A stretch of DNA of 64,000 bases from assembly GCA_020247305.1 (NCBI GenBank), contig JADCJE010000045.1, positions 124,001 through 188,000 on the forward strand, in the 5' to 3' direction. The notes below the pieces were generated by a model that saw only the letters and a list, made by a program, of their open reading frames with translations, did no database searches and had not been told where the DNA came from. Of this stretch, positions 1 through 11,047 are shown piece by piece (position 1 is the stretch's first letter; each line of letters opens with the position of its first letter). Source of the stretch: Phycisphaerales bacterium. GTDB lineage: Bacteria > Planctomycetota > UBA1135 > UBA2386. A program made the position numbers and the translations under genes.

Positions 1-243
1 GTAGAAGGAGATCACGCCGTGGACCTCGGCGCGCGAGCGGCTGATCGCCTTGGCGATCTGGCCGACCGCGCCCGGCGGCACGAAGCCGAGCGCCTGCTGC
101 ACCTCGTGCAGGATCGGCAGCAGGTTGCCGGGCTGGTCGCGCCAGCGGTCGAGGATCGCCGCGACGGTGGCCGTGTCGTAGGGCGGGAACTCGGGGCCGC
201 GGCGGCGGCCTTGGCCGCGCGGCAGGACGGAGTCGTTCTTCAC
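1..243 (-). CDS. NuoE/FdsG-like 2Fe-2S subunit (partial)
   Basis: The reading frame runs off the left edge of the window. About 80 residues are visible, starting from a GTG at 243. The segment LLPILHEVQQALGFVPP followed by SRSRAEVHGVISFY is the typical N-terminal helical part of the thioredoxin-like [2Fe-2S] subunit of NADH dehydrogenase (NuoE), NAD-reducing hydrogenase or formate dehydrogenase gamma subunit. This family passes electrons between NADH-linked flavin and iron-sulfur clusters. The four cluster cysteines would lie beyond the edge and cannot be checked. It is divergent from ftsH. The start is uncertain, because no clear ribosome binding site precedes the GTG. Which complex it belongs to cannot be decided here. 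Confidence 0.75.
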   Translation of the reverse strand, partial: MKNDSVLPRGQGRRRGPEFPPYDTATVAAILDRWRDQPGNLLPILHEVQQALGFVPPGAVGQIAKAISRSRAEVHGVISFY

Positions 244-495
244 GGGTGCGGTGGGGCCGGTCGCCGCAGGCGCCGGCGCGCGGAGATTAGGTGCCGCCGC
301 GGCGTCGCGCCAGGAACGGGGCGACTCCTGCTTCCGCCATCGGCCTCCTGGCATCGGTCGCGCCCGCGACCTATCTTGCCTCGCTTGCCGCGATCCGGCC
401 GTCGGGCCGAGCGCGCGATGGCAAGCCGGCTTCGGCTGCGATCGGCGACCCGCCGATGACCGTACCGGAGCCGGTCGGCGAAGCATGGAAACGAC

Positions 496-2814
<2,319 letters not shown>

Positions 2815-2853
2815 TCCGGCGGGCATCATCCGCCGCGCCGCCTCGCCACCACG

Positions 2854-3672
2854 ATGCTCCGTCCGACCGCCACGCTGCCGCAAGACCTGCTCGCGCCGAC
2901 GCTCGGCGCCGCGGCGCAGTGGGGGCCGGCGCTGCTTGAGATCGCGGTCTTCTCGGCGCTGATCTACGTCGCCCTGCGGTTCCTGTGGGCGACGCGCGGC
3001 TCGGTGCTGATCCGCGGCCTCGGCCTGCTGGTCGGGGTGCTGGTCGTCGGCTTCGCGGTGCTGATCCAGGCGTTCGAGCTGACCCGCCTGCAGTACGTCA
3101 TCGAACAGCTGGCGCCCTCGCTGGTGCTCGGCCTCGTCATCGTCTTCCAGCCCGAGATCCGCCGCGCGATCGTGCAGCTCGGCGACAGCTCGATCTTCCG
3201 GCCGTTCTTCCGGCGCGACGGCAAGTCGATGACCCGCTTGCTGCGCGCCGTCGCCAGCCTGAGCAAGGACCGCGTCGGCGCCCTGATCGCGATCGAGCGC
3301 GGCGCCCGCCTCGCCGAGTTCGCGGAGATCGGCACGACGCTCGACGCCGAACTGACCAGCGACCTGATCAAGTCGATCTTCTTCCCCAACAGCGCCCTGC
3401 ACGACGGCGGCGTGATCGTGCGCGACGACCGCATCGTCGCGGCGTCGTGCCTGTTCCCGCTCAGCCAGGACCCGGGGCTCGACAAGAGCCTCGGCACGCG
3501 GCACCGCGCCGCGCTTGGCCTGTCCGAGGAGACCGACGCGTTCGTCATGGTCGTCAGCGAGGAGACGGGCAAGATCTCGACGGCGAGCGGCGGCACGCTG
3601 AGCTTCGACCTGACCCTGGAGCAGCTGGAGCAGCAGCTCGACGCGGCGATCGGCCGCCGGACGGCCGCATGA
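2854..3672 (+). CDS. cdaA: diadenylate cyclase CdaA
   Basis: It makes cyclic di-AMP from two ATP. The 272-residue protein has hydrophobic helices in the first ~95 residues and a cytoplasmic DisA_N/DAC domain after that. The RHR active-site motif is present in LGTRHRAALG (216-218). The partner motif, usually DGA, reads DGG here (184-186, in ALHDGGVIV). The gene order cdaA-ybbR-glmM is the conserved c-di-AMP operon, in which YbbR (CdaR) and GlmM modulate CdaA. The downstream ybbR start overlaps the stop as ATGA. The identification is firm. The effect of the DGG change on activity is unknown. Confidence 0.95.
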   Translation: MLRPTATLPQDLLAPTLGAAAQWGPALLEIAVFSALIYVALRFLWATRGSVLIRGLGLLVGVLVVGFAVLIQAFELTRLQYVIEQLAPSLVLGLVIVFQPEIRRAIVQLGDSSIFRPFFRRDGKSMTRLLRAVASLSKDRVGALIAIERGARLAEFAEIGTTLDAELTSDLIKSIFFPNSALHDGGVIVRDDRIVAASCLFPLSQDPGLDKSLGTRHRAALGLSEETDAFVMVVSEETGKISTASGGTLSFDLTLEQLEQQLDAAIGRRTAA

Positions 3673-4802
3673 AGGACCAAGGCCGACGCGGCTGGCTCGC
3701 CGCCATCGTCGCCGACCCGTGGCGCAAGCTGGCGGCGGTCCTGTTGGCGACGATGCTGTGGGCCTTCGTCGACAGCCGGATCAACCAGCGCATCCAGCGC
3801 ACCCTGCCGCTCGCCTTCGTCGGCCAGCAGCAGGCCGCCGGCATGCCGACCGGCCGGCTGGCGGTGGCGCTGCCGACCGACCGCGTCGTCGGCGTGCGCT
3901 TCCTCGACGGCGAACGTCCCGTCGACCGCGCTGACGTGGTGCTGAGCGGGCCGCGCTTCCGCATCGCGGCGCTCGAACGCGAGGCGTTCGACCTGCAGAT
4001 CACGCGGTTCCTGGCGCTGGACTGGAGCGAGCGCGGGAGCGCCGAGTTCACCGCCGCCGACCTGCGCCTCGACCAGGTGCTGTTCAAGGACGTCGCGGTC
4101 GAGTTGCGCCCGCCGGCCATCCGCATCGAGGTCACGGCCGTCGCGTCGACGCCGGTGACCCTGTCGCTCGACTCGGTCGAACTCGTCGAGGGGCCGTTCG
4201 CCGGCCGCTGGCGCCGCGACACGGTCGTGTTCACGCCGGCCCGCCCGGTCGTGCTCGGCAAGGCCGCCGAGATCGACGCGCTAGGCAAGCGCACGGACAA
4301 ACCCTTCCGGGCCGTGCTGACCGGCGGCGGCGGCGCCGACGACCGCCTGGCCAGCGCCGAGGTCGTCGTCGTCGACGCCGAGAAGCACGGTATCCGCTTC
4401 GCGACGCAGCCACTGCTGACCGTCCAGCTGCGGCCGCGAACGGCGCTGTTCGAGCTCGACGTGCCGATCGTCGTCGACGACCGGGCCCTGCCCGAGGCGC
4501 TGCGCGGCCGGTGGTCGCCGGAGGCGCAGAGCCGCTTGGTCCGCGTGCAGGCCGGCGGCGACCTGCGGTCGCGCCTCGTCGGCCTGCAGGAGTCGGTCGA
4601 CAAGGCGCAACTCGCCGACTGGGTGACCGAGAACCTGCGGCTGCACGTGCACCTGCCGCGTCCGGCGAACGGCGTCGTCCTCGGGCCGGAGCTCGACCTC
4701 AAGGCCCGATTGATCCTGCTCGGTCCGCTGAGCGCGACCGTCGACCGCAACGAGTGCTTGCTCGACGAAGTGGTGGTGGTCAAGCTGCGCCAGAAGACAT
4801 GA
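3669..4802 (+). CDS. ybbR: YbbR/CdaR-like membrane protein
   Basis: This 377-residue protein has one N-terminal transmembrane helix (about 20-35, KLAAVLLATMLWAFV) followed by an extracytoplasmic, beta-rich region that fits tandem YbbR domains. In Firmicutes the homologue CdaR binds and regulates CdaA. The position between cdaA and glmM, with ATGA overlaps on both sides (start overlaps the cdaA stop, stop overlaps the glmM start), supports the same role here. The sequence is diverged, so the call rests on architecture and gene context more than on specific residues. Confidence 0.8.
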   Translation: MKDQGRRGWLAAIVADPWRKLAAVLLATMLWAFVDSRINQRIQRTLPLAFVGQQQAAGMPTGRLAVALPTDRVVGVRFLDGERPVDRADVVLSGPRFRIAALEREAFDLQITRFLALDWSERGSAEFTAADLRLDQVLFKDVAVELRPPAIRIEVTAVASTPVTLSLDSVELVEGPFAGRWRRDTVVFTPARPVVLGKAAEIDALGKRTDKPFRAVLTGGGGADDRLASAEVVVVDAEKHGIRFATQPLLTVQLRPRTALFELDVPIVVDDRALPEALRGRWSPEAQSRLVRVQAGGDLRSRLVGLQESVDKAQLADWVTENLRLHVHLPRPANGVVLGPELDLKARLILLGPLSATVDRNECLLDEVVVVKLRQKT

Positions 4803-6142
4803 CGTCGATCCCACCGCCGCAGTTCGGCACCGATGGCCTCCGCGGCCGCGCGGGCGAGTCCCCGATGGACCCCGAGACCCTGCGCCGCGTCGGCGCGGCG
4901 CTCGGCGTGCTGCTGCAGCGCGGCGGCGGCGCGCAGAAGCGCGTGCTGGTCGGCGACGACGGCCGCGAGTCGGCGCCGTGGATCCTCGAAGCGCTGGGTC
5001 AGGGTCTAGCCGCCGCCGAGGTCGCCGTCGGCCACGTCGGACTGTGCACCACGCCGGCGCTGGCGTGGCTGGTCGCGCGCGAGAAGGTCGACGCCGGTGT
5101 GATGATCAGCGCCTCGCACAACCCGGCGCACGACAACGGCGTCAAGATCTTCGCCGCCGACGGCAGCAAGCTGCGCGACGAGGACGAGGCCGAGATCGCG
5201 GCACTGGCCGTGCAGCTGCGCCCGGCCGACGTGCGGCCGGGGCGCTCGCGCGACCGCAGCGATCTCCTGACGCGCTACGTCGAAGGCTACGCCGTGGCCT
5301 TTCCCGACCTCGACCTCACCGGCCGCAAGGTCTGCGTCGACGCCGCCAACGGCGGCGGCGCCGAGCTGGCGCCGCGCATCCTGCGCGCGTTCGGGGCCGA
5401 CGTCGTCGAGCTGAACTGCGAACCCGACGGCTTCAACATCAACGACGGCTGCGGCGCCCTGCACCCCGAGGCGCTGGCCGCTGCGGTCGTCGAGCACGGC
5501 GCCGAACTCGGCATCTGCCTCGACGGCGACGGCGACCGCGGCATCTTCGTCGACGAGAAGGGCGGCGTGCGCGACGGCGACGACGTGCTGGCGTTCTTCG
5601 GCCGGCGGCTGCACCGCGAGGGCCGGCTGCCCGGCGGGCGCGTCGTCGCCACGGTGATGAGCAACCTCGGGCTCCACAAGGCGCTGCGCGAAGCCGGCGT
5701 CGGCGTGCACGTCACCCCGGTCGGCGACCGCAACGTCTGGCTGGCGATGCGCGAGCTCGGCGCCGCCGTCGGCGGCGAACAGTCCGGCCACGTGCTGTTC
5801 GCCGACCACGGGCTCGTCGGCGACGGCCTCTACACGGGCATGCGCCTGCTTGCGGCGATCGGCCGCGAGCCGGCCTCGGCGGCGTTCGCGGCGTTCCAGC
5901 GCTTCCCGCAGCAGCTCGTCAACGTCGTGGTCGCGCGCAAGCCGGCGCTGGAGACGGTCCCGGCCATCGCCGCCAAGGCCGCCGAGATCGAGCGCACGCT
6001 CGGCCAGGACGGCCGCCTGCTGCTGCGATACTCGGGCACCGAGCCGAAGTGCCGCGTCATGATCGAGGCCGCCGACCCCGCGCTGTGCGAGCGGCTGTGC
6101 CGCGAGCTCGCCGACGTGGTCGCGCGCGAGCTCGGCGCATGA
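4799..6142 (+). CDS. glmM: phosphoglucosamine mutase GlmM
   Basis: It converts glucosamine-6-phosphate to glucosamine-1-phosphate for peptidoglycan and LPS synthesis. The 447-residue protein starts MTSIPPPQFGTDGLRG, a typical alpha-D-phosphohexomutase start. The phosphoserine loop ISASHNP places the catalytic Ser at 106. The metal-binding loop DGDGDR is at 242-247, and the phosphate-binding loop RYSGTEPK is near the C-terminus. The start overlaps ybbR (ATGA), and tsaB begins in the same way at its stop. Context and motifs agree with GlmM rather than a phosphomannomutase. Confidence 0.95.
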   Translation: MTSIPPPQFGTDGLRGRAGESPMDPETLRRVGAALGVLLQRGGGAQKRVLVGDDGRESAPWILEALGQGLAAAEVAVGHVGLCTTPALAWLVAREKVDAGVMISASHNPAHDNGVKIFAADGSKLRDEDEAEIAALAVQLRPADVRPGRSRDRSDLLTRYVEGYAVAFPDLDLTGRKVCVDAANGGGAELAPRILRAFGADVVELNCEPDGFNINDGCGALHPEALAAAVVEHGAELGICLDGDGDRGIFVDEKGGVRDGDDVLAFFGRRLHREGRLPGGRVVATVMSNLGLHKALREAGVGVHVTPVGDRNVWLAMRELGAAVGGEQSGHVLFADHGLVGDGLYTGMRLLAAIGREPASAAFAAFQRFPQQLVNVVVARKPALETVPAIAAKAAEIERTLGQDGRLLLRYSGTEPKCRVMIEAADPALCERLCRELADVVARELGA

Positions 6143-6810
6143 GCGACGGCGCGCTGCTGGCGCTCTCGGGCAGCAACCTGACCGGCGACGCGCCGTACTC
6201 GGTCGCGCTCGCCGTCGCCGGCCGCGTGCACGCGTTGGCTTCGCCCGCCGGCGGCCGCGGTGACCTCGCCGGCCTCGTCGCCGCCGCGTGCGCCGCCGCG
6301 GGTCTCGCCGCCGCCGACGTGCGGCGCGTGCGCGTCGACGTCGGGCCAGGTTCGTACACCGGCCTGCGCGTGGCGCTGACCTTCGTGCGCTGCCTGCAGC
6401 GCTTCGGCGGGGTCGCGGTCGAGGCCGTGGACAGCCTCGCGCTGTTGGCCGCCCGCGCCGCCGCGCCCGCCGCCGCGCCCCGGCGCGTGCACGCCGTGGT
6501 CGATGCGCGCCGCGAGCGCGTGCACGCGCAGGCATTCGAAGTCGGGCCGGCGGCGGTGCGCGCACTGGCGCCGGCTGCGGCGGTGCCCGCCGCCGTCGCG
6601 GCCGCTGCGCTCCAACCGGGAGATCTGGTGGTCGTGCCGGCAGGACTGCCGCCGGCCCTGCGCGCCGCCTTTGCCGACCGCGGCGCCGAACTGCGCGAGG
6701 TCGCCGGCATCGTCGCCACCGAACTGCTGGCGCCCTGCCTGCCGTTCACGCCGGCCGGCTTCGCCGACCTGGAGCCGCGCTACCTCATGGGCAGCTACGC
6801 CGAGGACTGA
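6139..6810 (+). CDS. tsaB: TsaB, tRNA threonylcarbamoyladenosine factor
   Basis: TsaB is the scaffold partner of TsaD in making t6A37 on ANN-decoding tRNAs. The 223-residue product contains VDVGPGSYTGLRVALTF (about 67-83), the family signature, in an ASKHA-type N-terminal fold. The remainder is very Ala-rich. The start overlaps the glmM stop (ATGA), so translation is probably coupled. No tsaD or tsaE is seen in the window. Confidence 0.9.
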   Translation: MSDGALLALSGSNLTGDAPYSVALAVAGRVHALASPAGGRGDLAGLVAAACAAAGLAAADVRRVRVDVGPGSYTGLRVALTFVRCLQRFGGVAVEAVDSLALLAARAAAPAAAPRRVHAVVDARRERVHAQAFEVGPAAVRALAPAAAVPAAVAAAALQPGDLVVVPAGLPPALRAAFADRGAELREVAGIVATELLAPCLPFTPAGFADLEPRYLMGSYAED

Positions 6811-6811
6811 C

Positions 6812-7333
6812 GTGCGGCTCTTTCGCGCCGTCTGGTCGCTGCACCGCTGGATCGGCGTCGCTGCCGGCCTCGTGTTGCTCGTCAGCGCCGGGACCGGCCT
6901 GCTGCTGCTGCGCAAGAAGGAGCACGCGTGGCTGCAGCCGCCGGTGCTGCGCGGCGCCGAGGGGCCGCCGGCTGCCCTGCGACCGCTGGCCGAGGTCTAC
7001 GAGGCGGTGTTCGCGCTCGGTGCGCCGGAACTGCGCAGCGAGGCGGACATCGCCCGCGTCGACTTCCGCCCGCAGGACCGCGTGCACAAGGTGATCAGCA
7101 AGCGCGGCGACGTCGAGGTGCAGGTCTGCGCCATCAGCCTCCGCACCAGCGGCCCGGCCGTCCGCCGCAGCGACTGGATCGAACGCCTGCACGACGGCTC
7201 GCTGTTCGGCGCGGCGGTCCACGGCTTTGCGATGCCGGCGGCCGCGCTGGCCTTGGCGTGGCTGGCGGCCAGCGGCTACGTCATGTGGGGCTGGCCCGCC
7301 TGGCAGCGCCGCCGCCGCCGCAACGCCGCCTGA
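6812..7333 (+). CDS. small PepSY-TM-like membrane protein
   Basis: This 173-residue protein starts at a GTG one base after the tsaB stop. An N-terminal LHRWIGVAAGLVLLVSAGTGLLLL segment resembles the first helix of PepSY-associated membrane proteins. A middle soluble part follows, then RLHDGSLFGAAVHGF and a second helix (about 137-160) ending in a basic tail. It is much shorter than full PepSY-TM reductase-like proteins. Members of this group are often tied to iron uptake or flavin/heme membrane reductases, but nothing here fixes a substrate. The function is unassigned beyond the family resemblance. Confidence 0.6.
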   Translation: MRLFRAVWSLHRWIGVAAGLVLLVSAGTGLLLLRKKEHAWLQPPVLRGAEGPPAALRPLAEVYEAVFALGAPELRSEADIARVDFRPQDRVHKVISKRGDVEVQVCAISLRTSGPAVRRSDWIERLHDGSLFGAAVHGFAMPAAALALAWLAASGYVMWGWPAWQRRRRRNAA

Positions 7334-7380
7334 CGCACGCCGGCGTGGACGCCGTGCGCACGGCGCGGCAAGGTGCCGGC

Positions 7381-8592
7381 ATGCGCAGGTTCCCTGTGTT
7401 CCCGTTGTCGCTGCTCCTCGCCGTCGCCGTCGCGGCCCAGGACGGCCCGCTGCTGCCCGAACGCGCCGGCCGCATCGACGAGCTGCTCGCCGGCGAGGTC
7501 CGCTCCGGCGCCTACGCCGGCTTGTCCTACGTCGTCTACCACGGCGACCGCTGCGTTGCGCACGGCGCCTTCGGCCTCGCCGACGTCGAGCGCAACCGGC
7601 CGCTGCGCCGCGACGCGATCGCGCGCGTCTACTCGATGACCAAGCCGGTCACCGCGGTCGCGGCCCTGACGCTGGTCGAACAGGACAAGCTGCAGCTCGA
7701 CCAGCCGATCGCCGACTTCCTGCCGGAGCTGCAGGGGCTGCGCGTGTTCACCGGCGGCACGGCCGACGCGCCCGAAACCGCGCCGGCGCTGCGCCCGATC
7801 ACCGTGCGCATGCTGCTGAACCACACCGCCGGCTTCACCTACGACTTCTTCGCCACCGCGCCGGTGCACGAGCTCTACCGACGGGCGGGGTTGTGGCAGG
7901 CGCGTTCGACCGCCGACTTCCTGCAGCGCGTCGCCACGTTGCCGCTGCTGGCGCAGCCGGGCACGGCGTGGAACTACAGCATCGCCGACGACGTGCTCGG
8001 CGTGCTGATCGAGCGCGTCGTCAAGCGCCCGCTCGACGAGCACGTGCGCGCGGCGGTGACCGGGCCGCTCGGCATGATCGACACGGGCTACGACGTCGCC
8101 GCCGACCGGCTGCCGCGCCTCGCGGTCGTTCACCAGCGGCAGGACGGCCGCTTCGCCGCGGCGCCGGCGTCGTTCGCGGCGGCCGCCGAGCCCGGCGTCG
8201 GCTTCCCCGCCGGCGGCGCGGGCATGTTCTCGACGCTCGACGACTACGCGCGCTTCGGCCGCTTCCTGCTCGGCGACGGTTCGCTCGACGGCGTGCGCGT
8301 GCTGTCGCGCGCGACGATGGACCTGCTGCGGACCAACACGCTGCGCGACGGCCAGCGCACGAGCCGGCCGGCCGACGGGTGGGGGCTGGCGACCGCGGTC
8401 GTCGTCGACCCGGGCGCTGGCGCCGAACTGATGCCCGCCGGCACGCTGTTCTGGAACGGCGCGGCGACGACGAGCTTCCTCGCCGACCCCAAGAGCGGCG
8501 TCGTCGCCGTGCTGTTCGCGCAGCACCTGCCGTTCGACGAGCGGCGCGTCATCGAGCGCTTCCGGACGGCGGTCTACCAGGCGCTGCGCTGA
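7381..8592 (+). CDS. serine hydrolase, class C beta-lactamase family
   Basis: This is an exported serine hydrolase of the penicillin-binding-protein/EstB/class C beta-lactamase superfamily. The 403 residues begin with a likely signal peptide (1-19, ending AVAVAAQ). The catalytic SxxK is S85-M-T-K88 in RVYSMTKPVTAV. The Tyr of the second motif lies in AWNYSIADDVLG, where the usual YxN reads YSI. The segment VRMLLNHTAGFTY is typical of the esterase/peptidase branch. Substrate may be a peptide, an ester or a beta-lactam, and resistance should not be assumed. It stands 47 bp after the PepSY-like gene. Confidence 0.85.
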   Translation: MRRFPVFPLSLLLAVAVAAQDGPLLPERAGRIDELLAGEVRSGAYAGLSYVVYHGDRCVAHGAFGLADVERNRPLRRDAIARVYSMTKPVTAVAALTLVEQDKLQLDQPIADFLPELQGLRVFTGGTADAPETAPALRPITVRMLLNHTAGFTYDFFATAPVHELYRRAGLWQARSTADFLQRVATLPLLAQPGTAWNYSIADDVLGVLIERVVKRPLDEHVRAAVTGPLGMIDTGYDVAADRLPRLAVVHQRQDGRFAAAPASFAAAAEPGVGFPAGGAGMFSTLDDYARFGRFLLGDGSLDGVRVLSRATMDLLRTNTLRDGQRTSRPADGWGLATAVVVDPGAGAELMPAGTLFWNGAATTSFLADPKSGVVAVLFAQHLPFDERRVIERFRTAVYQALR

Positions 8593-8611
8593 CGGCGGCG
8601 CTTTGCCGCCG
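8593..8611 (+). terminator. GC-rich hairpin after the serine hydrolase
   Basis: A perfect 7-bp stem (CGGCGGC / GCCGCCG) closes a GCTTT loop directly after the stop codon. There is no T-tract, so terminator function is only possible, not shown. Confidence 0.3.
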
Positions 8612-8625
8612 CGGCGGGGCCGGGC

Positions 8626-9768
8626 ATGATCGCCGCCATGGCCGCTCCCGTCCCGTCGTCCATGCCCGCCATCCTCGCGCTCTTCGCCGTCTTCGCCCTG
8701 GCCGCTGCGCCGCGCGCGCAGGCGATCGAATGGTGGCAGAAGGACCTCGACAGCGCGCTCGCGGCCGCGGCCGAGAAGCCGGCCAAGGCGGCGCTGCTGT
8801 ACTGCTGGAAGGACGGCTACGCCGCGTGCGCCGACATGTTCTCCGGCACGTTGTCCGACGCGAAGGTCGCGACCGCGCTCGCCGGCCACGTCTGCGTCGC
8901 CGCGAAGGACGACGCCGCGGGCAAGCCGACGCTGGCGAAGTACGGCATCACCTCGGTGCCGACCGTGCTGCTGCTCGATCCGGCCGGCGCGGTGATCGAC
9001 GTCGTCACCGGCTACGTGCCGGTCGCCGAGTTCCTCGGCGAGCTCAAGCGCATCGGCGACGGCAAGGACACGATCGGGGCGCTGCGCAAGCAGGCCGAAG
9101 CCGCGCCGACCGACCTCGCGCTGCAGATGCGGCTGGTGCGCAAGCTGCGCAGCGCCGGCGACGTCAAGGGCTCGGCGGCGGTGATCGCGGCGATCGTCGC
9201 CAAGGATCCGAAGTTCGCCAGCGAGCCGGCGGCCGAGGCCAGGCTGCTGGAGATCTGCGACCAGACCTTCCGCGTCGACGTGCCGCCGCAGGACGTCGAC
9301 CTCAAGCCGCTGCGCTCGTTCCTCAACGCGCAGAAGAACAAGCGCGTCCTGTTCCTCGGCCACGACCGCGTCGCCGGCGCCGAGTACCGCCGCCAGAACC
9401 TCAAGGCCGCCGCCGATGCCGCCGGGAAGGCGTGGAAGAACGTGCCGCCGGACCAGGTGCTGGCGTACGGCCAGAACCTCGCCGGCAAGGCTTACGAGAA
9501 CTGGGAAGCGCTCGACAAGATCGACAAGGGCCTGCTGAAGGAGGCGCTGGAGATCAGCAAGAAGGCGCTCGACGAGGTCGAGAAGCGCCACAAGGCCTCG
9601 CCCGATGGCCCGTACCTCGCCAGTGCGCTGTACCTGCACGCGTCCGTGCAGATCGTCAACAACCTGCGCAAGGAGGCCTTCGCCGCGATGGATCGCGCGA
9701 TGGCGCTCAATCCGAAGGACGAGAACCTGAAGAAGGCGAAGGACCGCTGGCTCGACGGTTCGAAGTGA
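8626..9768 (+). CDS. exported thioredoxin-fold protein without CXXC
   Basis: The 380-residue product has a signal-like N-terminus (residues ~12-32 hydrophobic, ending AQA). A thioredoxin-like domain follows. It keeps the region before the cis-proline (YGITSVPTVLLLD, about 103-115) but has C60 and C68 (CWKDGYAAC) instead of a CXXC pair. The C-terminal half is Lys/Ala-rich and helical, consistent with TPR-like repeats. Without CXXC a dithiol oxidoreductase role is doubtful, and a binding or chaperone role is equally possible. ATGs at 8626, 8638 and 8662 are all usable starts. It is followed closely by a 98-bp noncoding element. Confidence 0.65.
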   Translation: MIAAMAAPVPSSMPAILALFAVFALAAAPRAQAIEWWQKDLDSALAAAAEKPAKAALLYCWKDGYAACADMFSGTLSDAKVATALAGHVCVAAKDDAAGKPTLAKYGITSVPTVLLLDPAGAVIDVVTGYVPVAEFLGELKRIGDGKDTIGALRKQAEAAPTDLALQMRLVRKLRSAGDVKGSAAVIAAIVAKDPKFASEPAAEARLLEICDQTFRVDVPPQDVDLKPLRSFLNAQKNKRVLFLGHDRVAGAEYRRQNLKAAADAAGKAWKNVPPDQVLAYGQNLAGKAYENWEALDKIDKGLLKEALEISKKALDEVEKRHKASPDGPYLASALYLHASVQIVNNLRKEAFAAMDRAMALNPKDENLKKAKDRWLDGSK

Positions 9769-9778
9769 GCCTCGCGCG

Positions 9779-9876
9779 CTGAGAGCCCGAGAAGAAATCA
9801 GGATACGGGCTCGCAGATCGCCCCTGGTGGCCGCTCGCGCGGCCACGCAGAGCCCGGGAAACCGATTGTCTCTCAG
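9779..9876 (+). repeat. 98-bp structured noncoding element, copy A
   Basis: This is bounded by CTGAGAG and CTCTCAG, which are perfect inverse complements. The inside has the 8-bp hairpin GTGGCCGC-TCGC-GCGGCCAC and two further complementary stretches (GAGCCCG / CGGGCTC). It is homologous to the element at 21467-21564, which has the same length, ends, left arm (CTGAGARCCCGAGAA) and internal hairpin. It lies between the thioredoxin-fold gene and the convergent universal stress protein gene, and no gene overlaps it. It could be a structured RNA, a bidirectional 3'-end element or a small mobile repeat. Confidence 0.7.
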
Positions 9877-9950
9877 GCTCTGAGCGGGCTCCGGCAGATC
9901 GTCGCCTGCGCCCCGCAGCAGCGACCGCCACGGTCGGCGAGCCGCCGCCG

Positions 9951-10886
9951 TCAGTTCGCCGCGGCGGCAGCGGGCTCGCGCGCCGGCACGACCAGCACCG
10001 GCCGCGGGCAACGCCGCGCTACCGACTCGGCGACGCTGCCGTGGAACGCCCGCGCCAGTCCGGTTCGGGCATGCGTGCCGAGCACCACGAAGCCGATGTC
10101 CGGCGCGCTGGCGCGCGCGAGGATGGCCGCGGCGACGTCGTCGCCGACGACGGCCTCGGCTTCGACGCGCAGGTCGCTGCCGAGCGCGGCGGCCAGCGGC
10201 CGCAGGGCCTGCAGGCGGTCGTGCACGCGCTGGGTTGCGGGCGACGGCGTCGGCGCCACCGGTGCGCCGCCGCCGTGGGGCGGCGCTTGCCGGGCGGGGA
10301 GCACGGCCAAAAGGACCAGCGGCAGGCCAAGGCGCCGGGCGAGGTCTGCCGCCGGTTGCAGCGCCGCGGCGTCGGCGCCGTCGTCGGCGGCCGCGAGCAC
10401 GGCGAGCCCGGCGGCTGGCAGCGGGGTTGCCAGCATGCCGTCGGTCAACAGCAAGGTCGGCAGGTGCGCGTGCCGCAGCACGTCCTCGGCGACGCTGCCG
10501 AGCAGCGCGCGCGCCGCACCCGAGCGGCCGTGCGTCGGTAGGGCCAGGAAGTCGGCGTGGTGGCGCGCTGCGGCGTCCAGGATCGCCTGCCGGGCCGACG
10601 CCGCGACCGCGAGGTCGGTGTGCACCCGCCGGCCGACAACGAGGGTCGCCGCCACTTCGGCGAGTTGGCTGCGCAGCGTGCCTTCCTCGATCGGCGCCGC
10701 CCCGACCACGCCCGGCATGGACTCGCCGACCGCGATGGGCGTCAGCACCGCGGCGTGGAACAGCGTCGTGCGCGCGCCCAGCAGCTCGGCGAGCCGGGCG
10801 CCGTAGGCGACGTGCGGCAGGGAGCGGGGGCTGAGATCGGTCGCCAGCAGGCACTGCAGCGGCCGCCGTTCGGGGGATTGCGCCAT
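9951..10886 (-). CDS. tandem universal stress protein
   Basis: The 311 residues form two UspA domains (about 9-150 and 160-302). The nucleotide-loop pattern G-2x-G-9x-G(S/T) is recognisable but imperfect in both. Domain 1 has PTHGRSGAARALLGS (117-131), where the first Gly is Pro. Domain 2 has GTHARTGLARAFHGS (270-284), where the second Gly is Ala. UspA proteins are cytoplasmic stress-response proteins, some of which bind ATP. I chose MAQSPERRPL as the start because the UspA fold begins right after it (QCLLATDLS). The upstream in-frame extension is low-complexity. Confidence 0.88.
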   Translation of the reverse strand: MAQSPERRPLQCLLATDLSPRSLPHVAYGARLAELLGARTTLFHAAVLTPIAVGESMPGVVGAAPIEEGTLRSQLAEVAATLVVGRRVHTDLAVAASARQAILDAAARHHADFLALPTHGRSGAARALLGSVAEDVLRHAHLPTLLLTDGMLATPLPAAGLAVLAAADDGADAAALQPAADLARRLGLPLVLLAVLPARQAPPHGGGAPVAPTPSPATQRVHDRLQALRPLAAALGSDLRVEAEAVVGDDVAAAILARASAPDIGFVVLGTHARTGLARAFHGSVAESVARRCPRPVLVVPAREPAAAAAN

Positions 10887-11047
10887 GGCCCAAGGTTGGC
10901 CCGGCGCGGCGGGTGTGCCCATGGGGTGAAGGGGGGCGGACGGCGGCGAATTGGGGCGGGGGTGGCTGCCGTCGCGGCCGGTGCCCGGGTCGCCGGCTGC
11001 GGTCAGAGGACGGCGGTGGGCGCAGTGGTTGTGCGGCTTCGGTTGCA

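Noticed and set aside
7381..8592. Antibiotic-resistance beta-lactamase
   Set aside because: Only the SxxK and Tyr motifs of the broad superfamily are visible, and the YxN motif is altered; esterase or peptidase roles are as likely.
9779..9876. Glycine riboswitch (because of the CTCTCAGG stretch)
   Set aside because: The conserved glycine-aptamer core and its second half are missing, the element follows a gene end between convergent genes, and no glycine gene is near.
7276..10893. Minus-strand open frame of about 1205 codons
   Set aside because: It lies opposite recognised genes (serine hydrolase, thioredoxin-fold protein) and its translation is Arg/Ala/Gly-rich low complexity. Long antisense frames are expected at this GC content.
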